Source: Trichodesmium sp002260545 (GTDB lineage Bacteria > Cyanobacteriota > Cyanobacteriia > Cyanobacteriales > Microcoleaceae). From it: DNA of 64,000 nt. This document shows positions 46,758 to 56,600 of the stretch, piece after piece. A model generated the notes under the pieces. It did no database searches and had not been told where the DNA came from. It saw nothing but the letters and a program-made list of their open reading frames with translations. Location: NCBI RefSeq assembly GCF_050016015.1, contig NZ_JBNHEQ010000015.1, positions 1 to 64,000 of the forward strand. The letters run 5' to 3'. The translations under genes were made by a program, and so were the position numbers. Positions within the stretch are counted from its first letter, which is position 1. Every line of letters begins with the position of its first letter.

Positions 46758-47146
46758 TTATCCCAATTTCCGAAGCTGTGTCAAAATAGCTTTATATTCT
46801 TGGGTAATATTAATTTTTTATTCACTGTTTCTGGAGCTAATGATTTGAGAATTTTCTGACATTTTTCACAACGATTACCTTTCCAACAATAACAATCATC
46901 TACTAACTGTAAAAGAGTCGATTTTAAATGATGATTTTCTGTTAGTAATGCCTGGTAATTATTGTGAATAGATTCAACAACTAAACTAATATGTTGTAAA
47001 TCTTGACTGAAATTTTCCAAGTCATTAATAGTATCAGCTCGAATTTGATGCTTTACTTCTATTTTTCCTCGCAAATTATCTTCCCACTGTTGCTTTTGTG
47101 GTGTTTTTGCACCGTGATGAATCGTGAATTTAGCGATTTTACTCAT
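46758..47146 (-). CDS. Small Cys-rich protein, C-terminus probably frameshifted
   Basis: Read as is, the protein is 121 residues and stops at 46781. A helical N-terminal half (TINDLENFSQDLQHISLVVE) precedes DDCYCWKGNRCEKCQKILKS, a C-x-C-x6-C-x2-C cluster that could bind zinc. The last 13 residues (NKKLILPKNIKLF) have no counterpart in the partial copy next door. One extra A in the run at about 46814-46819 would restore INxxQEYKAILTQLRKLG and a stop at 46758. The family is not recognised. It lies between the two coiled-coil genes and the 236-residue gene on the same strand. Confidence 0.65.
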
Positions 47147-47210
47147 TTGTTTTGCTTTGAGTTTTCAGATGTTTTTCTAATTAAGAAAGACGTAATATTA
47201 GGACTTAAGC

Positions 47211-47272
47211 AGAAACCGGGTTTATCGACAAAATTTTCTGATTTAAACAACAAGGTAATAAACCCGGTTTCT
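47211..47272 (-). terminator. AGAAACCGGG palindrome, probable terminator of the 236-residue gene
   Basis: AGAAACCGGGTTTAT and ATAAACCCGGTTTCT arms, 37 bp beyond the stop codon of the gene at 47310. Confidence 0.58.
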
Positions 47273-47309
47273 TGTTTGGGTGCGTAGTTAATATTACGTC
47301 TCTACATTT

Positions 47310-48020
47310 TTATGAAGATAATGCAGTAACTACAGTCTCATTTCCAGATGTTAAAGCTGTATCATTACTAGCATTTAAACTCAGCACCGAAGCCTCAGAA
47401 TTACTATTAGTATGAGCAGCCATCAAATTAGCAATTTCATGGGGAGATAAATTATCTAAACAAACCATTTTTCTAGTTCCTTCTAAGTCAATCATTCTTG
47501 ATAAATTAGTTTCCTCAGAAAGCACTGCCGCAGCCTGATGAATAATTGACCAGTCTGTCCGTTCTTGCCAACGCCATTTTAAACTGTAATAATTAATAGG
47601 TTTTACCACACCATTTTCATCTGGTTTTTGACCGCTATGTTTCAAAAAATATGGAAGAAAAATTCCTGTTGCTGGTTCAACTCCATTGGCTTGAACTGAA
47701 GCAATTAAACGATTAAAATCATTCAATGAACGACTTTTAATATATGTCACCATCAACACTCCTTGAGGTAATTCTCCTGACTCAGCGACAAACCAAAGTT
47801 GACCCCACAAAGTATTAGTTGTTTGACCTAAATTACCAAAAAATTTGCTGAATTTGAGGATTGTCATTGATACTTTAGAGCCGTAATCTGTGTCTCCAAT
47901 TACCCATTGTCCTGACTGACAATTATTACGAACTGCTATAGGAATTTCTGGTACTAATAAGGCTTGTTTTGGTTTGGCTCCAAAAACATTAATTTTTGCT
48001 TTTGTATTAGTGTTAGACAT
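47310..48020 (-). CDS. Hypothetical protein
   Basis: A 236-residue soluble protein. Residues about 20-170 look like a folded alpha/beta domain with many aromatics (QSGQWVIGDTDYGSK, FFGNLGQTTNTLWGQLWFVA, FLPYFLKHSGQK, YYSLKWRWQERTDW). The C-terminal 40 residues are Ser/Thr/Asn/Ala-rich and probably disordered. No family, catalytic motif or membrane segment was recognised. It is the first gene of the minus-strand set that includes the Cys-rich and the two coiled-coil proteins, though palindromes separate the genes. Clean start and normal codon use make it a confident gene with unknown role. Confidence 0.75.
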   Translation of the reverse strand: MSNTNTKAKINVFGAKPKQALLVPEIPIAVRNNCQSGQWVIGDTDYGSKVSMTILKFSKFFGNLGQTTNTLWGQLWFVAESGELPQGVLMVTYIKSRSLNDFNRLIASVQANGVEPATGIFLPYFLKHSGQKPDENGVVKPINYYSLKWRWQERTDWSIIHQAAAVLSEETNLSRMIDLEGTRKMVCLDNLSPHEIANLMAAHTNSNSEASVLSLNASNDTALTSGNETVVTALSS

Positions 48021-48337
48021 TTTTTTGTTTCCTTTGAATTTGATTTATTTCTAATCAGTAGCATTCAGCAGTCAGCTATCAGCTATCAGCTTATTAAGGT
48101 GTATAATTGTCAAACCTATTTTGGTGTGATAATGAGTTAATAACTCATAGTTGAATGCTTACTTTTGAGCTACTTGAATGACAAAGATTTGAGATTAATT
48201 TTTGAGAAGTCTAATGGGTAGTCGTGCGTAGTAATGGGAGATGGGGATAAACAACCACTAGCAAGGGAGCAAGATGCTCCCACTGTTCCCTTGAGCAGAA
48301 TAATTACAATAGACTACTAGACTGAAACATCTAAAAT

Positions 48338-48398
48338 GGTGCGTTACGACGGATTGTTAAATAGCTTGCACAGTCTAAATTTTAGCCGTCACACCCTA
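48338..48398. repeat. GGTGCGTTACGACGG hairpin element
   Basis: Left arm identical to 43433; right arm GCCGTCACACCC is degenerate. The same ATCTAAAAT flank is present. Confidence 0.6.
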
Positions 48399-48449
48399 CT
48401 GGACTGTTTCATCTTAAATGGTGCAATAGAAAAGTGTCTGGAGATTGCT

Positions 48450-48529
48450 TTCCTAACGGAATGCTCCGCAAACACTGTAGTTTGCTATCGCAAAGCTGCG
48501 CTTTTTCCTAACGGAATGCTCCGCAAACA
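48450..48529. repeat. Direct repeat of TCCTAACGGAATGCTCCGC
   Basis: Two copies 56 bp apart with a GC-rich spacer. The GGAATGCTCCGC word is shared with the palindrome at 17967. Confidence 0.75.
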
Positions 48530-48647
48530 TGTCGGCGACAGCCGAAACGCAATGACAAATCTAATGCACAGTTTTAGCTGAAATAATCCACTACAAGGTT
48601 TGCTTCCTCCTTTTTCCTTCTTCCTTCTTCCCTCTTCCCTCTTCCTT

Positions 48648-48914
48648 CTAATTAATTAAATGTGACAATTTTGCTGGTTCTGGATATTTGTAATCTGTGG
48701 TTGCTTCTTCCTGAGCTTTAATAATTCGCAATGCTCCCAGTAAATGCTCTAACATTTCTATGTGAGCAGGAGTAAAGTGAATGCTGAAACCTTCTCCATC
48801 CCTGGCGTATCCTGGGCAAACAAGAGAGGCAGAACTCTGTTCTTCATGGGTGGCAATATACAGCCAGTCTTCGTCTTCTAGTTTGTAGTGGGTGTCTGTC
48901 CAGGTTCTTAGCAT
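48648..48914 (-). CDS. Hypothetical small protein
   Basis: An 88-residue protein of unknown family. Features are RTWTDTHYKLEDEDWLYIAT at the N-terminus and FTPAHIEMLEHLLGALRII, an amphipathic helix, near the middle. The start at 48914 is set by GGAGG eight bases upstream. A longer frame from 48950 would begin before that site. The gene points away from the XRE/ImmA operon, sharing a 250-bp promoter region with it. Confidence 0.65.
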   Translation of the reverse strand: MLRTWTDTHYKLEDEDWLYIATHEEQSSASLVCPGYARDGEGFSIHFTPAHIEMLEHLLGALRIIKAQEEATTDYKYPEPAKLSHLIN

Positions 48915-49162
48915 GATGGTATCCTCCAGGTGGACTATGCTTGTGAACACTAAGGGTAAATTTACAATTAGCCAATTTCAGCATGACACTATATATAGAG
49001 CATGATTTGAATTGACTGACTGTTCAACCTTACCAGTAGTGTGTTTTTGATTGATTTTTTTATCAACTAAATTTATTGTAGCGCTCGTTGATTTAATCGT
49101 CAAGGGTGAAGTTGAAATTTTCGTCAAAGTAGTCTAAAATACTTACCAGGAGGTAAAAAGAC

Positions 49163-49504
49163 GTGGCAAAAAGTTTTGGAAAGCTAATTAGAAAGGCCCG
49201 CAAGGACAAAGGATACTCCCAAAGGGAATTGGCCAAACACCTAGGAGTGGACTTCACCTATTTGTCCAAGCTAGAAAACGATCGCGCAGACTATGCGCCA
49301 AAAGAAGAAGTGATTCGTGGATTAGCGAAGCATCTCAATTTGAACCCAGAGGAATTAATTTTCCTTGCTGGTAGAATTCCTCACCAGTACGAGGAAATTC
49401 TCAAGGAGAACCCCCAAGAGATGGTTGCATTGTTTAGACGAATACGAGAATCTCCAGAGTTTGCTCAAAAAATATCTCAAGCGGCAAGGGAGAACGAGTT
49501 ATGA
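49163..49504 (+). CDS. XRE-family transcriptional regulator
   Basis: A 113-residue protein with one helix-turn-helix (about 6-60: GKLIRKARKDKGYSQRELAK, then FTYLSKLENDR). The C-terminal 40 residues are helical and may dimerise. It starts at GTG 49163, preceded by AGGAGG at a good distance; no ATG is nearby. It overlaps the next gene, an ImmA/IrrE peptidase, by four bases (ATGA), so the two are translationally coupled. In ICEBs1 and many stress loci such a regulator is the repressor that the peptidase cleaves or inactivates. The targets here are unknown but may include the adjacent genes. Confidence 0.9.
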   Translation: MAKSFGKLIRKARKDKGYSQRELAKHLGVDFTYLSKLENDRADYAPKEEVIRGLAKHLNLNPEELIFLAGRIPHQYEEILKENPQEMVALFRRIRESPEFAQKISQAARENEL

Positions 49505-50184
49505 GTATCCTGAAACCCTATAGCTTTTATCGCAAAGACTCGATTGAGCATAGGGCAAACGATCTGCTCAGGCGAATGCACAAAACCGGAAATTTTGCTC
49601 CAAAATGGCCTTTTGATGCTTCTTTAGTAGCTGATTTTTTGGATTTGGGAGTAGTTTGGGATTACATTCCGCCTGATGCAGAAGGAGCGATCGCTGCTCG
49701 AATATTGCCAACCGAACGACTTATTGAAATCAATGAGGAAACTTTAGATAAACCTCAAGGGTTTCAAGAATCTACCCTTGCTCACGAAATTGGTCATTGG
49801 GTGCTACATATTAACCAAGACGAAGCAGATGGAGTTGTCAAACAGTTAGAACTCGATCTCGGTAATTATGGAAAACCAAAAGAGTCAGAAGAACCTTTTG
49901 TGTGTCGGGGTGCAGGTAGCAGTAAAATTGACTCCATTGAGTGGCAAGCACAATATTTTGCAGGTTGTTTATTGATGCCAAAGTCTATTCTGGAAGAGAA
50001 AAGACAAGGGAGGGATTTAACTAAGTGGTCAAATCTTTATAAAATCAAAGATGAGTTAGGTGTGAGTATTTCTAATTTAACTTATCGCCTGCAAGAGTTT
50101 GGTTGGATTTCTATTCCTAAAGGTAGTCGCACAATTTATCGGGGACCTGCTGAAGTCAAGGGGCAAACACAATTATTTGGATAA
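49501..50184 (+). CDS. ImmA/IrrE family metallo-endopeptidase
   Basis: A 227-residue protein with the zinc motif AHEIGHWVLH near residues 94-103. A third ligand is expected further on, probably in WQAQYFAGCLLMPKS, which is the family's conserved helix. The N-terminus ADFLDLGVVWDYIPPDAEGA and SISNLTYRLQEFGWI near the end also match the family. The second gene of the XRE pair, it is expected to relieve repression by cleaving the regulator after a signal. The C-terminal 40 residues are less conserved. Confidence 0.9.
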   Translation: MSILKPYSFYRKDSIEHRANDLLRRMHKTGNFAPKWPFDASLVADFLDLGVVWDYIPPDAEGAIAARILPTERLIEINEETLDKPQGFQESTLAHEIGHWVLHINQDEADGVVKQLELDLGNYGKPKESEEPFVCRGAGSSKIDSIEWQAQYFAGCLLMPKSILEEKRQGRDLTKWSNLYKIKDELGVSISNLTYRLQEFGWISIPKGSRTIYRGPAEVKGQTQLFG

Positions 50185-50468
50185 AGTTCTAATACCAATT
50201 TGTTAAAGATATGGAAGATTAAAACCTTCCAAATTCCCCTTTTTAAGGGGTTAGGGTGGATAGCAAGGTCAGGTTTTACCCATAATTTTAGTCTAGACGA
50301 GCTAGTAGGATAAGTGGCAATAATGAATCAGTTTATAAGTGTCAAAATCTTTATATAGCTCTAGCTCTAACACACATTATGGTGAGCAAATATTGAGTAA
50401 TATAGACTTCTGATAACTCAAGTAATATTTACTCACCTGACTTTATTCTATCTAAATTTTTTCAATTT

Positions 50469-51041
50469 TTAGCTAACTTTTTTGGCTGCTAAGTTAGGTA
50501 CTTGAGTAAAAGAGTTAATGAAATTTTTAATCTGGTTAATGTTATTTGTCCAGAGTCCAGTTTCTTCATAGTATTTATTAGTTTTTCCAGGTTGAGAACA
50601 TAGAATATTTGCGCTAGTCACTACAGCAAATTTATCATCACATACCCAATATTTAGAGTGGGTTCCCATTAATTTGAGTTGAAAATCTTCAGGGTAGAGT
50701 CGCTTAAGTTCTTGTAGCTTAAACATAGCATTATATTTCCAAGTATTAGCAGGTTTTAATTCCCACCAACCATTACCAGGAATAATTATATTACCAATAT
50801 CTTTTTGCCATCCCCAACCAATCTCTATTTTGACTTGGCGGTTAAGGGTGTTTTTGAATTCTTGAATCATATTATTGTCGAGACTATGACGAGTTAACCA
50901 AGGGCAAACAATAATGATTTTTTCTTGAGCTTGGCGTAGGGTTTTGAGGAGTAAATAACGATGTTGAACTTTGCCAAGAATAACTCCTTGACAGTTAAAG
51001 GGGTCAGTATTTTCCCAATGGGAATTAGTGGTTGAAAACAT
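50469..51041 (-). CDS. Phospholipase D-like protein with single HKD motif
   Basis: A 190-residue protein with HSKYWVCDDKFAVVTSANI (near residues 128-146), the HxKx4D...SxN motif of the PLD superfamily. A segment with TLRQAQEKIIIVCPWLT (near 35-51) begins the fold. One motif per chain suggests a homodimer, as in the Nuc endonucleases. It could cut DNA or phospholipids, which sequence alone cannot decide. It is divergent from the NACHT gene at 51191, with 149 bp between the start codons, so the two may share regulation. Confidence 0.82.
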   Translation of the reverse strand: MFSTTNSHWENTDPFNCQGVILGKVQHRYLLLKTLRQAQEKIIIVCPWLTRHSLDNNMIQEFKNTLNRQVKIEIGWGWQKDIGNIIIPGNGWWELKPANTWKYNAMFKLQELKRLYPEDFQLKLMGTHSKYWVCDDKFAVVTSANILCSQPGKTNKYYEETGLWTNNINQIKNFINSFTQVPNLAAKKVS

Positions 51042-51190
51042 TTGAATATCTCCTATTTATTTAGGTTATGAGACTATTCTGCTGACAATTTCATAATTTG
51101 TCGGTAAGATAAATTAAGGAGTTTAGTAATCTGACTAAGTACGGAAAAGTCAGGTTAAACTAAAAAGTAGGTTTTATAAATAAGAGAGAA

Positions 51191-53593
51191 ATGGATGAGC
51201 AGGAAGCATTAGAAATTGTCAATGAGGCAATTTTTCAAAAAGAAAAAAGAAAATTGAAGGATATTGAAGAGCTTATTTTTAAGGGTTCTTTACAAAAACA
51301 TACTTATGGAAAAATTGCTGACAATAGTGGTTATGATGAGCAACATATTAAAAATGAAGGTGCATCTTTTTGGAAGATATTATCAAAAGTATTGGGAGAA
51401 AAAGTCGGTAAGAATAATTTTTTAGGAGCATTAGAAAGAAGGCAATCTCCTGATACAACCCAGACTCAAGATTTTCATAAATCTAATAATTTAGAAGAAA
51501 AAATTAATGATTTAGTAGCCAAAGTACGTCTAAATATTCGAGAAATTATTTTAGACAACTGTGGCACTATGAAAGTATTAGATATGACTCAACCTATCGG
51601 CTTAAATGATATTTATACAAACGTTAATATCTTGAAAAAAATCACGAGTCGGATAGGAAAAGATATTTCTCAATTTGAGAAAAAGTACAATGCTGAAAAT
51701 TTTGAACGTTTTGAAATTGGCGAAGTTAGTCAGGAAAGAATACCGGGAATAGAAATTGTTAAACGTTATTCAAAATTGATGGTTTTAGGTAAACCAGGAG
51801 CAGGAAAAAGCACATTTTTAAAATATTTAGGCATTCAATGTATTGACGGAGATTTACTTACACATCTTGTGCCAATTTTTATTACTCTCAGACAATTTGC
51901 AGAAGCAGAAAACCAACCTACTCTACTAGAATATATAACTCAAATATTTTCTGATGATACTGTTTCTGCTCTAGAAATAGATAGCATTTTAAAAAATAGC
52001 AGAGCATTAATTTTACTTGATGGTTTGGATGAAGTTAGAGAAGCAGATAATAATCGTGTATTCAAACAAATTAACAATATTCCTACTCAATATTCTCACA
52101 ACCAATTTGTGATAAGTTGTCGCATCGCTGCAAGGGAAAATGACTTTAATAAATTTACAGATGTAGAAGTAGCTGACTTTGATGATGAGCAAATAAACAA
52201 TTTTGCTAATAATTGGTTTAAATCTAAAAATCCAGAGATAGCTAAGAAATTTATTTCTAAACTTGAGGAAAATCCACCAGTTAAAGAATTAGCTACAAAT
52301 CCTTTATTGTTAACTCTTTTATGTTTAGAATTTGAAGATTATTTGGATTTTCCCACAAATCGTTCAGAACTTTATGAAAGAGGAGTAGGTATACTTTTGA
52401 GTAAGTGGGATGCTAAACGTGGTATTGAACGAGACCAAGTTTATAAAAGGTTATCTCTGAGGCGAAAAGAAGATTTGCTTAGTCAGGTTGCTGTGAAAAC
52501 TTTTGAACGAGGTGATTACTTTTTTAAGAAAAGAGAATTAAAGGAAAATATTGCTGATTATATTAAAAATTTACCTGATGCTAAAACCGATCCAGAAGCT
52601 TTGTTGATAGATGGTGAAGCAGTGTTGAAATCTATTGAAGCACAGCATGGATTATTTGTAGAAAGAGCGCGTGAGATTTATTCTTTTTCTCATTTGACTT
52701 TTCACGAGTATTTTACAGCTCGAGGAATTTATACAAGTTTAGATGATTTAAAAAAATTGGTAAATCATATTAGTGAAACTCGCTGGCGTGAGGTGTTTCT
52801 ATTAGTAGCTGGTATGCTCCAAAATGCTGATGAATTTTTGTTGTTAATGAAAGAAAAAATTGATAATTTATTAGCTTCAGATGAAATATTACAAAGCTTT
52901 TTAAACTGGGGTCATCAAAAAGCTAGTTCAATTAAGCTGCCATTAAAAGCTATTGATATCCGTACTTTTTACTTAGAACTAGAGAAAGACTCTGCTTCTG
53001 ATGATACTATGAGAGCTAGAATAGACTTAAATTTTTTTCATCATTTCTTAGAATTTAGGTATCTAGAACTTGATGATTTAGCAGAAGACCTTCTCAACAA
53101 TTATTCACCAGCAGATTATCATACTTTTAACAATTATATTGTGCTAGATAAAAAGTTTCAAAGCCTGTTTACTCATGCTTATTATGGGGATTATCATGTT
53201 CTTTCCAAAGATATTGAAAGTATTTTTAATTTTGACCTGGAACCAAATTTCGAATATTCACTTCAACACCTCAAAAATAAACTACCTAATTACCAACAAG
53301 ACGAACCAAATATGAAGGAGTGGTGGAAGATAAATGGTTATAATTGGATTCAAGAATTAAGAGCTATAATGATGGCATATAGAAATATTGGTCACGACTG
53401 GCAACTTACCCAAGAAGAAATGCAATTTAATGAAGAACAAATAGAACTACTGCAAAAATATTATGATGCGAATGGACTGCTAATAGAATGCTTAATGAGT
53501 GATTGTTTCGTTACCCTTGAAGTGCGTGATAAAATCGAAGACGAATTATTTTTACCCATCGCTGAAATCGAAAAAAGGAAAGAGCAAAAATGA
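51191..53593 (+). CDS. NACHT NTPase with N-terminal VMAP-type helix-turn-helix
   Basis: An 800-residue STAND ATPase. The N-terminus (about 1-85) resembles the HTH domain of vWA-MoxR-associated proteins, with TYGKIADNSGYDEQHIKNEG and FWKILSKVLGEKVGKNNF. The NACHT module has Walker A GKPGAGKST (about 200-208), Walker B ALILLDGLDEV (about 273-283), and NPLLLTLLCLEF and FSHLTFHEYFTARGI further along. The C-terminal 250 residues are helical and of unknown type. Proteins of this kind are signal-transducing switches, sometimes in phage defence. The divergent PLD-like gene could be its effector. No ribosome-binding site better than AGAGAGAA is seen. Confidence 0.88.
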   Translation: MDEQEALEIVNEAIFQKEKRKLKDIEELIFKGSLQKHTYGKIADNSGYDEQHIKNEGASFWKILSKVLGEKVGKNNFLGALERRQSPDTTQTQDFHKSNNLEEKINDLVAKVRLNIREIILDNCGTMKVLDMTQPIGLNDIYTNVNILKKITSRIGKDISQFEKKYNAENFERFEIGEVSQERIPGIEIVKRYSKLMVLGKPGAGKSTFLKYLGIQCIDGDLLTHLVPIFITLRQFAEAENQPTLLEYITQIFSDDTVSALEIDSILKNSRALILLDGLDEVREADNNRVFKQINNIPTQYSHNQFVISCRIAARENDFNKFTDVEVADFDDEQINNFANNWFKSKNPEIAKKFISKLEENPPVKELATNPLLLTLLCLEFEDYLDFPTNRSELYERGVGILLSKWDAKRGIERDQVYKRLSLRRKEDLLSQVAVKTFERGDYFFKKRELKENIADYIKNLPDAKTDPEALLIDGEAVLKSIEAQHGLFVERAREIYSFSHLTFHEYFTARGIYTSLDDLKKLVNHISETRWREVFLLVAGMLQNADEFLLLMKEKIDNLLASDEILQSFLNWGHQKASSIKLPLKAIDIRTFYLELEKDSASDDTMRARIDLNFFHHFLEFRYLELDDLAEDLLNNYSPADYHTFNNYIVLDKKFQSLFTHAYYGDYHVLSKDIESIFNFDLEPNFEYSLQHLKNKLPNYQQDEPNMKEWWKINGYNWIQELRAIMMAYRNIGHDWQLTQEEMQFNEEQIELLQKYYDANGLLIECLMSDCFVTLEVRDKIEDELFLPIAEIEKRKEQK

Positions 53594-53663
53594 CATATAA
53601 AACCCAAGCAGCAGATACAACTTACGATAGCTTATAATTATAACTATTCAACCCGACATAATA

Positions 53664-56600
53664 TTACCTATTCCCTATTCCCAACAAAATTATAAATTCA
53701 GTTCCTTTTCCTTCTGTCGAATTAACCAGAATTTCTCCACCATGTTTTTCGACAATAATTTGACGGGCGATCGCTAACCCTAAACCTGTTCCTTTACCCA
53801 CGGCTTTTGTAGTAAATAAATGCTCAAAAATCTTTTGTTTAACTTCTTCACTTATTCCCTGACCATTATCAGCAATTGAGATTTTTACCTGGTTATTTTC
53901 AAGTGATGTTGTCACAGTAATTTGGTTGGGATTTACTTTAATTTCAGCAAAAGTTTTTCCTTCATTACTTTCTTCTAAAGCATCAATAGCATTACTCAAA
54001 ATATTCATAAATACCTGATTCAACTGTCCCGCATAACATTTAATTTCTGGCAAGTTACCAGAGTTTTTAATCACTTTTATTTCGGGGCGTTTTTCGTTCG
54101 CTTTGAGACGGTGTTTTAGCATCATAATTGTACTATTAATACCATCCTGAATATTGGCAAGAACCGGATGATATTTATCAGCACGGGAGAAAGTTCTGAG
54201 ACTGTTGCTAATATCTTTAATTCGCTTAACTCCCTCCAACATCGAATCAACTAACTTTGGTAAATCTTCCCGGATATAATCTAGTTCAATGGCTTCTATT
54301 TCCTCCTCAACTTCTGCGTCTAATTTCGGATATTTTTCTTGAATTAGATCCAGCAATTCAAATAAATCGTTGATATAATCTAACGCTAGTGGAATATTAC
54401 CGCCGATAAAACCAACGGGATTATTAATTTCGTGAGCAACTCCAGCAACTAAATTACCCAGTGCTGACATTTTTTCACTTTGTACGACTTGAAGATGAGC
54501 TTGTTGTAATTCTTTAAATGCTTGTGTTAACTGTTCGGAATACTTTAGCGATCGCTCATATAGTTGAGCATTTTCTAGGGAAATAGCAACTTGGGAAGAC
54601 AGGAGCTTAATCACACTGAGGCGATCGTGATTAAACACCCCACTCGTCAATTTATTTTCTAAATAAATAATCCCTACCAAATGACCTTGATTAATAATTG
54701 GGTTACACGATACACTCTGGGGGCGATGAGAGAGCATATAATGCCTGATTAAACCAGGAATACCTGTTTGACAATTATTTATAACAATTGTTTTTTTGGT
54801 GTTTTTGACGTAATGAATTATCCTTACAGGAATATCTTGAGAATCAGAGATACATTGCTGAGTCAGCATAGTTTGAATTCCCTCTCGATCGCTCCAGGTA
54901 ATTGCTTTAACTTCCCAACTATTTTCTGCGGGAAGAATTAGTACAACTTTGTTCGCACCTGAGTTTTCTAAGATAATCCGAGTCATGCTACTAATGAGTG
55001 TATCTAATTCCAGAGAGCTGGAAATAGATTGAGCTGCTTTGAGTAAACTGGTAAAATCTAGAACATCAGAAATATTAGTGCTGGTTGTGTTAGCAGTGTA
55101 AGTCTGAGCCAGAGTTGCAACACTTTCTTTTAGATTTAGGTTCAGTCGTTCTTGTTGCAGGATAGGTTGCAGTAGTAGAGGGTAGCGTTTTTCTAAATCG
55201 TTGGTTTTGGTTTTGGCTGCCCAACGAGCATAATCATAATACGCTTCAATCATATATTCCTGAGCAATGCGTTCTTTCCCCCAGTCTAGGTAAAACTTAG
55301 CTGCTAGTTCATTGGCGAGGGCTTCTTCCTGGAGGAATGCGTTGGCTTGGGCACCAGCAATGGCGCGATCGTAAAAATCCACTGCACTGAGCTTGTTATT
55401 CAATACACGACACCTTTCCGCCTCAACCAAATCAAATTTATGTTGACAGTTCATTGGTGCATGAGTTGCCCAATGCTCCATTTTTTTCTGATTCATTTCC
55501 ACTCTCTTGAGAATAGACTTTTGTTCTCCATCTAACGAAGAATAAACTGCCAAATGTGCCAACGAATCATAGAAATAGTACACAGGCGTAAACAACAACC
55601 CCGGAGCGCCCTCTAAATAAGATTCTACTTGCAAAGCATTTTCATAAGCTTGTTGAGGTTCTGAAAATAGGCAACTGAGTATTAATTTATTGAAATAAAT
55701 ATAGTAAAGTGCAAGTATATCATTATTTGTTTTCAGTTGCGGTAATGATGTTTCTTCATCATATACTTTGCCGTTCAACTCCCAAGGCTTTTTACAGGGA
55801 TTAATTAAATTCAAGACTGCTTGTTGAAATATTTGATTAGACTTTAATGTTCCATCTTGTTTTAGTCGCTTCAAGGCATCGCTACTCGTTACCATCTCTC
55901 GCTCAACTATCGTTAGTTCTTGCCCCGTACAGTAGGAATGGCTGGAAATGTGCATGGTAGCATACCCACCAAATTCAAAATTGCCACTCTCTAAACAACT
56001 TTGGTATGCCTTAGTAAGAATAGGCAATGTTTCTCTGAAATGTGCTTTGCCATGAACTGTACAAGCTCCTACCATGTGAAGTACACACGCTTTTATTTCT
56101 GGCGCATTGAACTCTTCCACTAAACGGGAACCTAATTTGCCAAATTGATATGTTGCTTCTACATCTCCAAATAGCCCGTTTAAGAGAAGACCATAAAAAG
56201 TATAGCCATAGCTAGAAAAAGAAGAAGTACCATGAAGCACTGATAAATTTATCAATTCGCACACCACTAAGGGTAACAAAGGTGATGCAGTTTGATAGCA
56301 TGGTGTAAATAGACTTGCTAATATTCTTGCAGTCGCCAGTTTTTCTTCATCTACCATTAACGGTAGTTTTATCAATTCTTCAATGCTTCTCCCGTCTATA
56401 TTTTTTTTCGCTTGTGCAAATGCTTTGTCAATATCTGAAGAGTCAACAGATTTTGGAAAATTGACTCCTACTAAACTTAGAGCTTCTAATCCAATTTCGA
56501 GAGCTTCTTGCTTTTTGATTTGTGCCATATAAGCTTGCACTTTGACAGCATAAACCTTTATTTTGTCAACTGCAGTTTTAGCCTGAGACAAAACAAGGTT

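Larger units (their letters stand above)
48021..48647. other. Repeat-rich gap
   Basis: Contains ATCAGCT repeats near 48080, a GGTGCGTTACGACGG hairpin (48338-48398), two direct copies of a GGAATGCTCCGCAAAC word (48456 and 48513) and a pyrimidine tract of TTCCTTC/TTCCCTC units (48601-48647). An 81-codon open frame made of these repeats is not a gene. Confidence 0.6.

Noticed and set aside
48336..48581. 81-codon open frame
   Set aside because: It is made of the GGTGCGTTA hairpin and GGAATGCTCCGC repeats.
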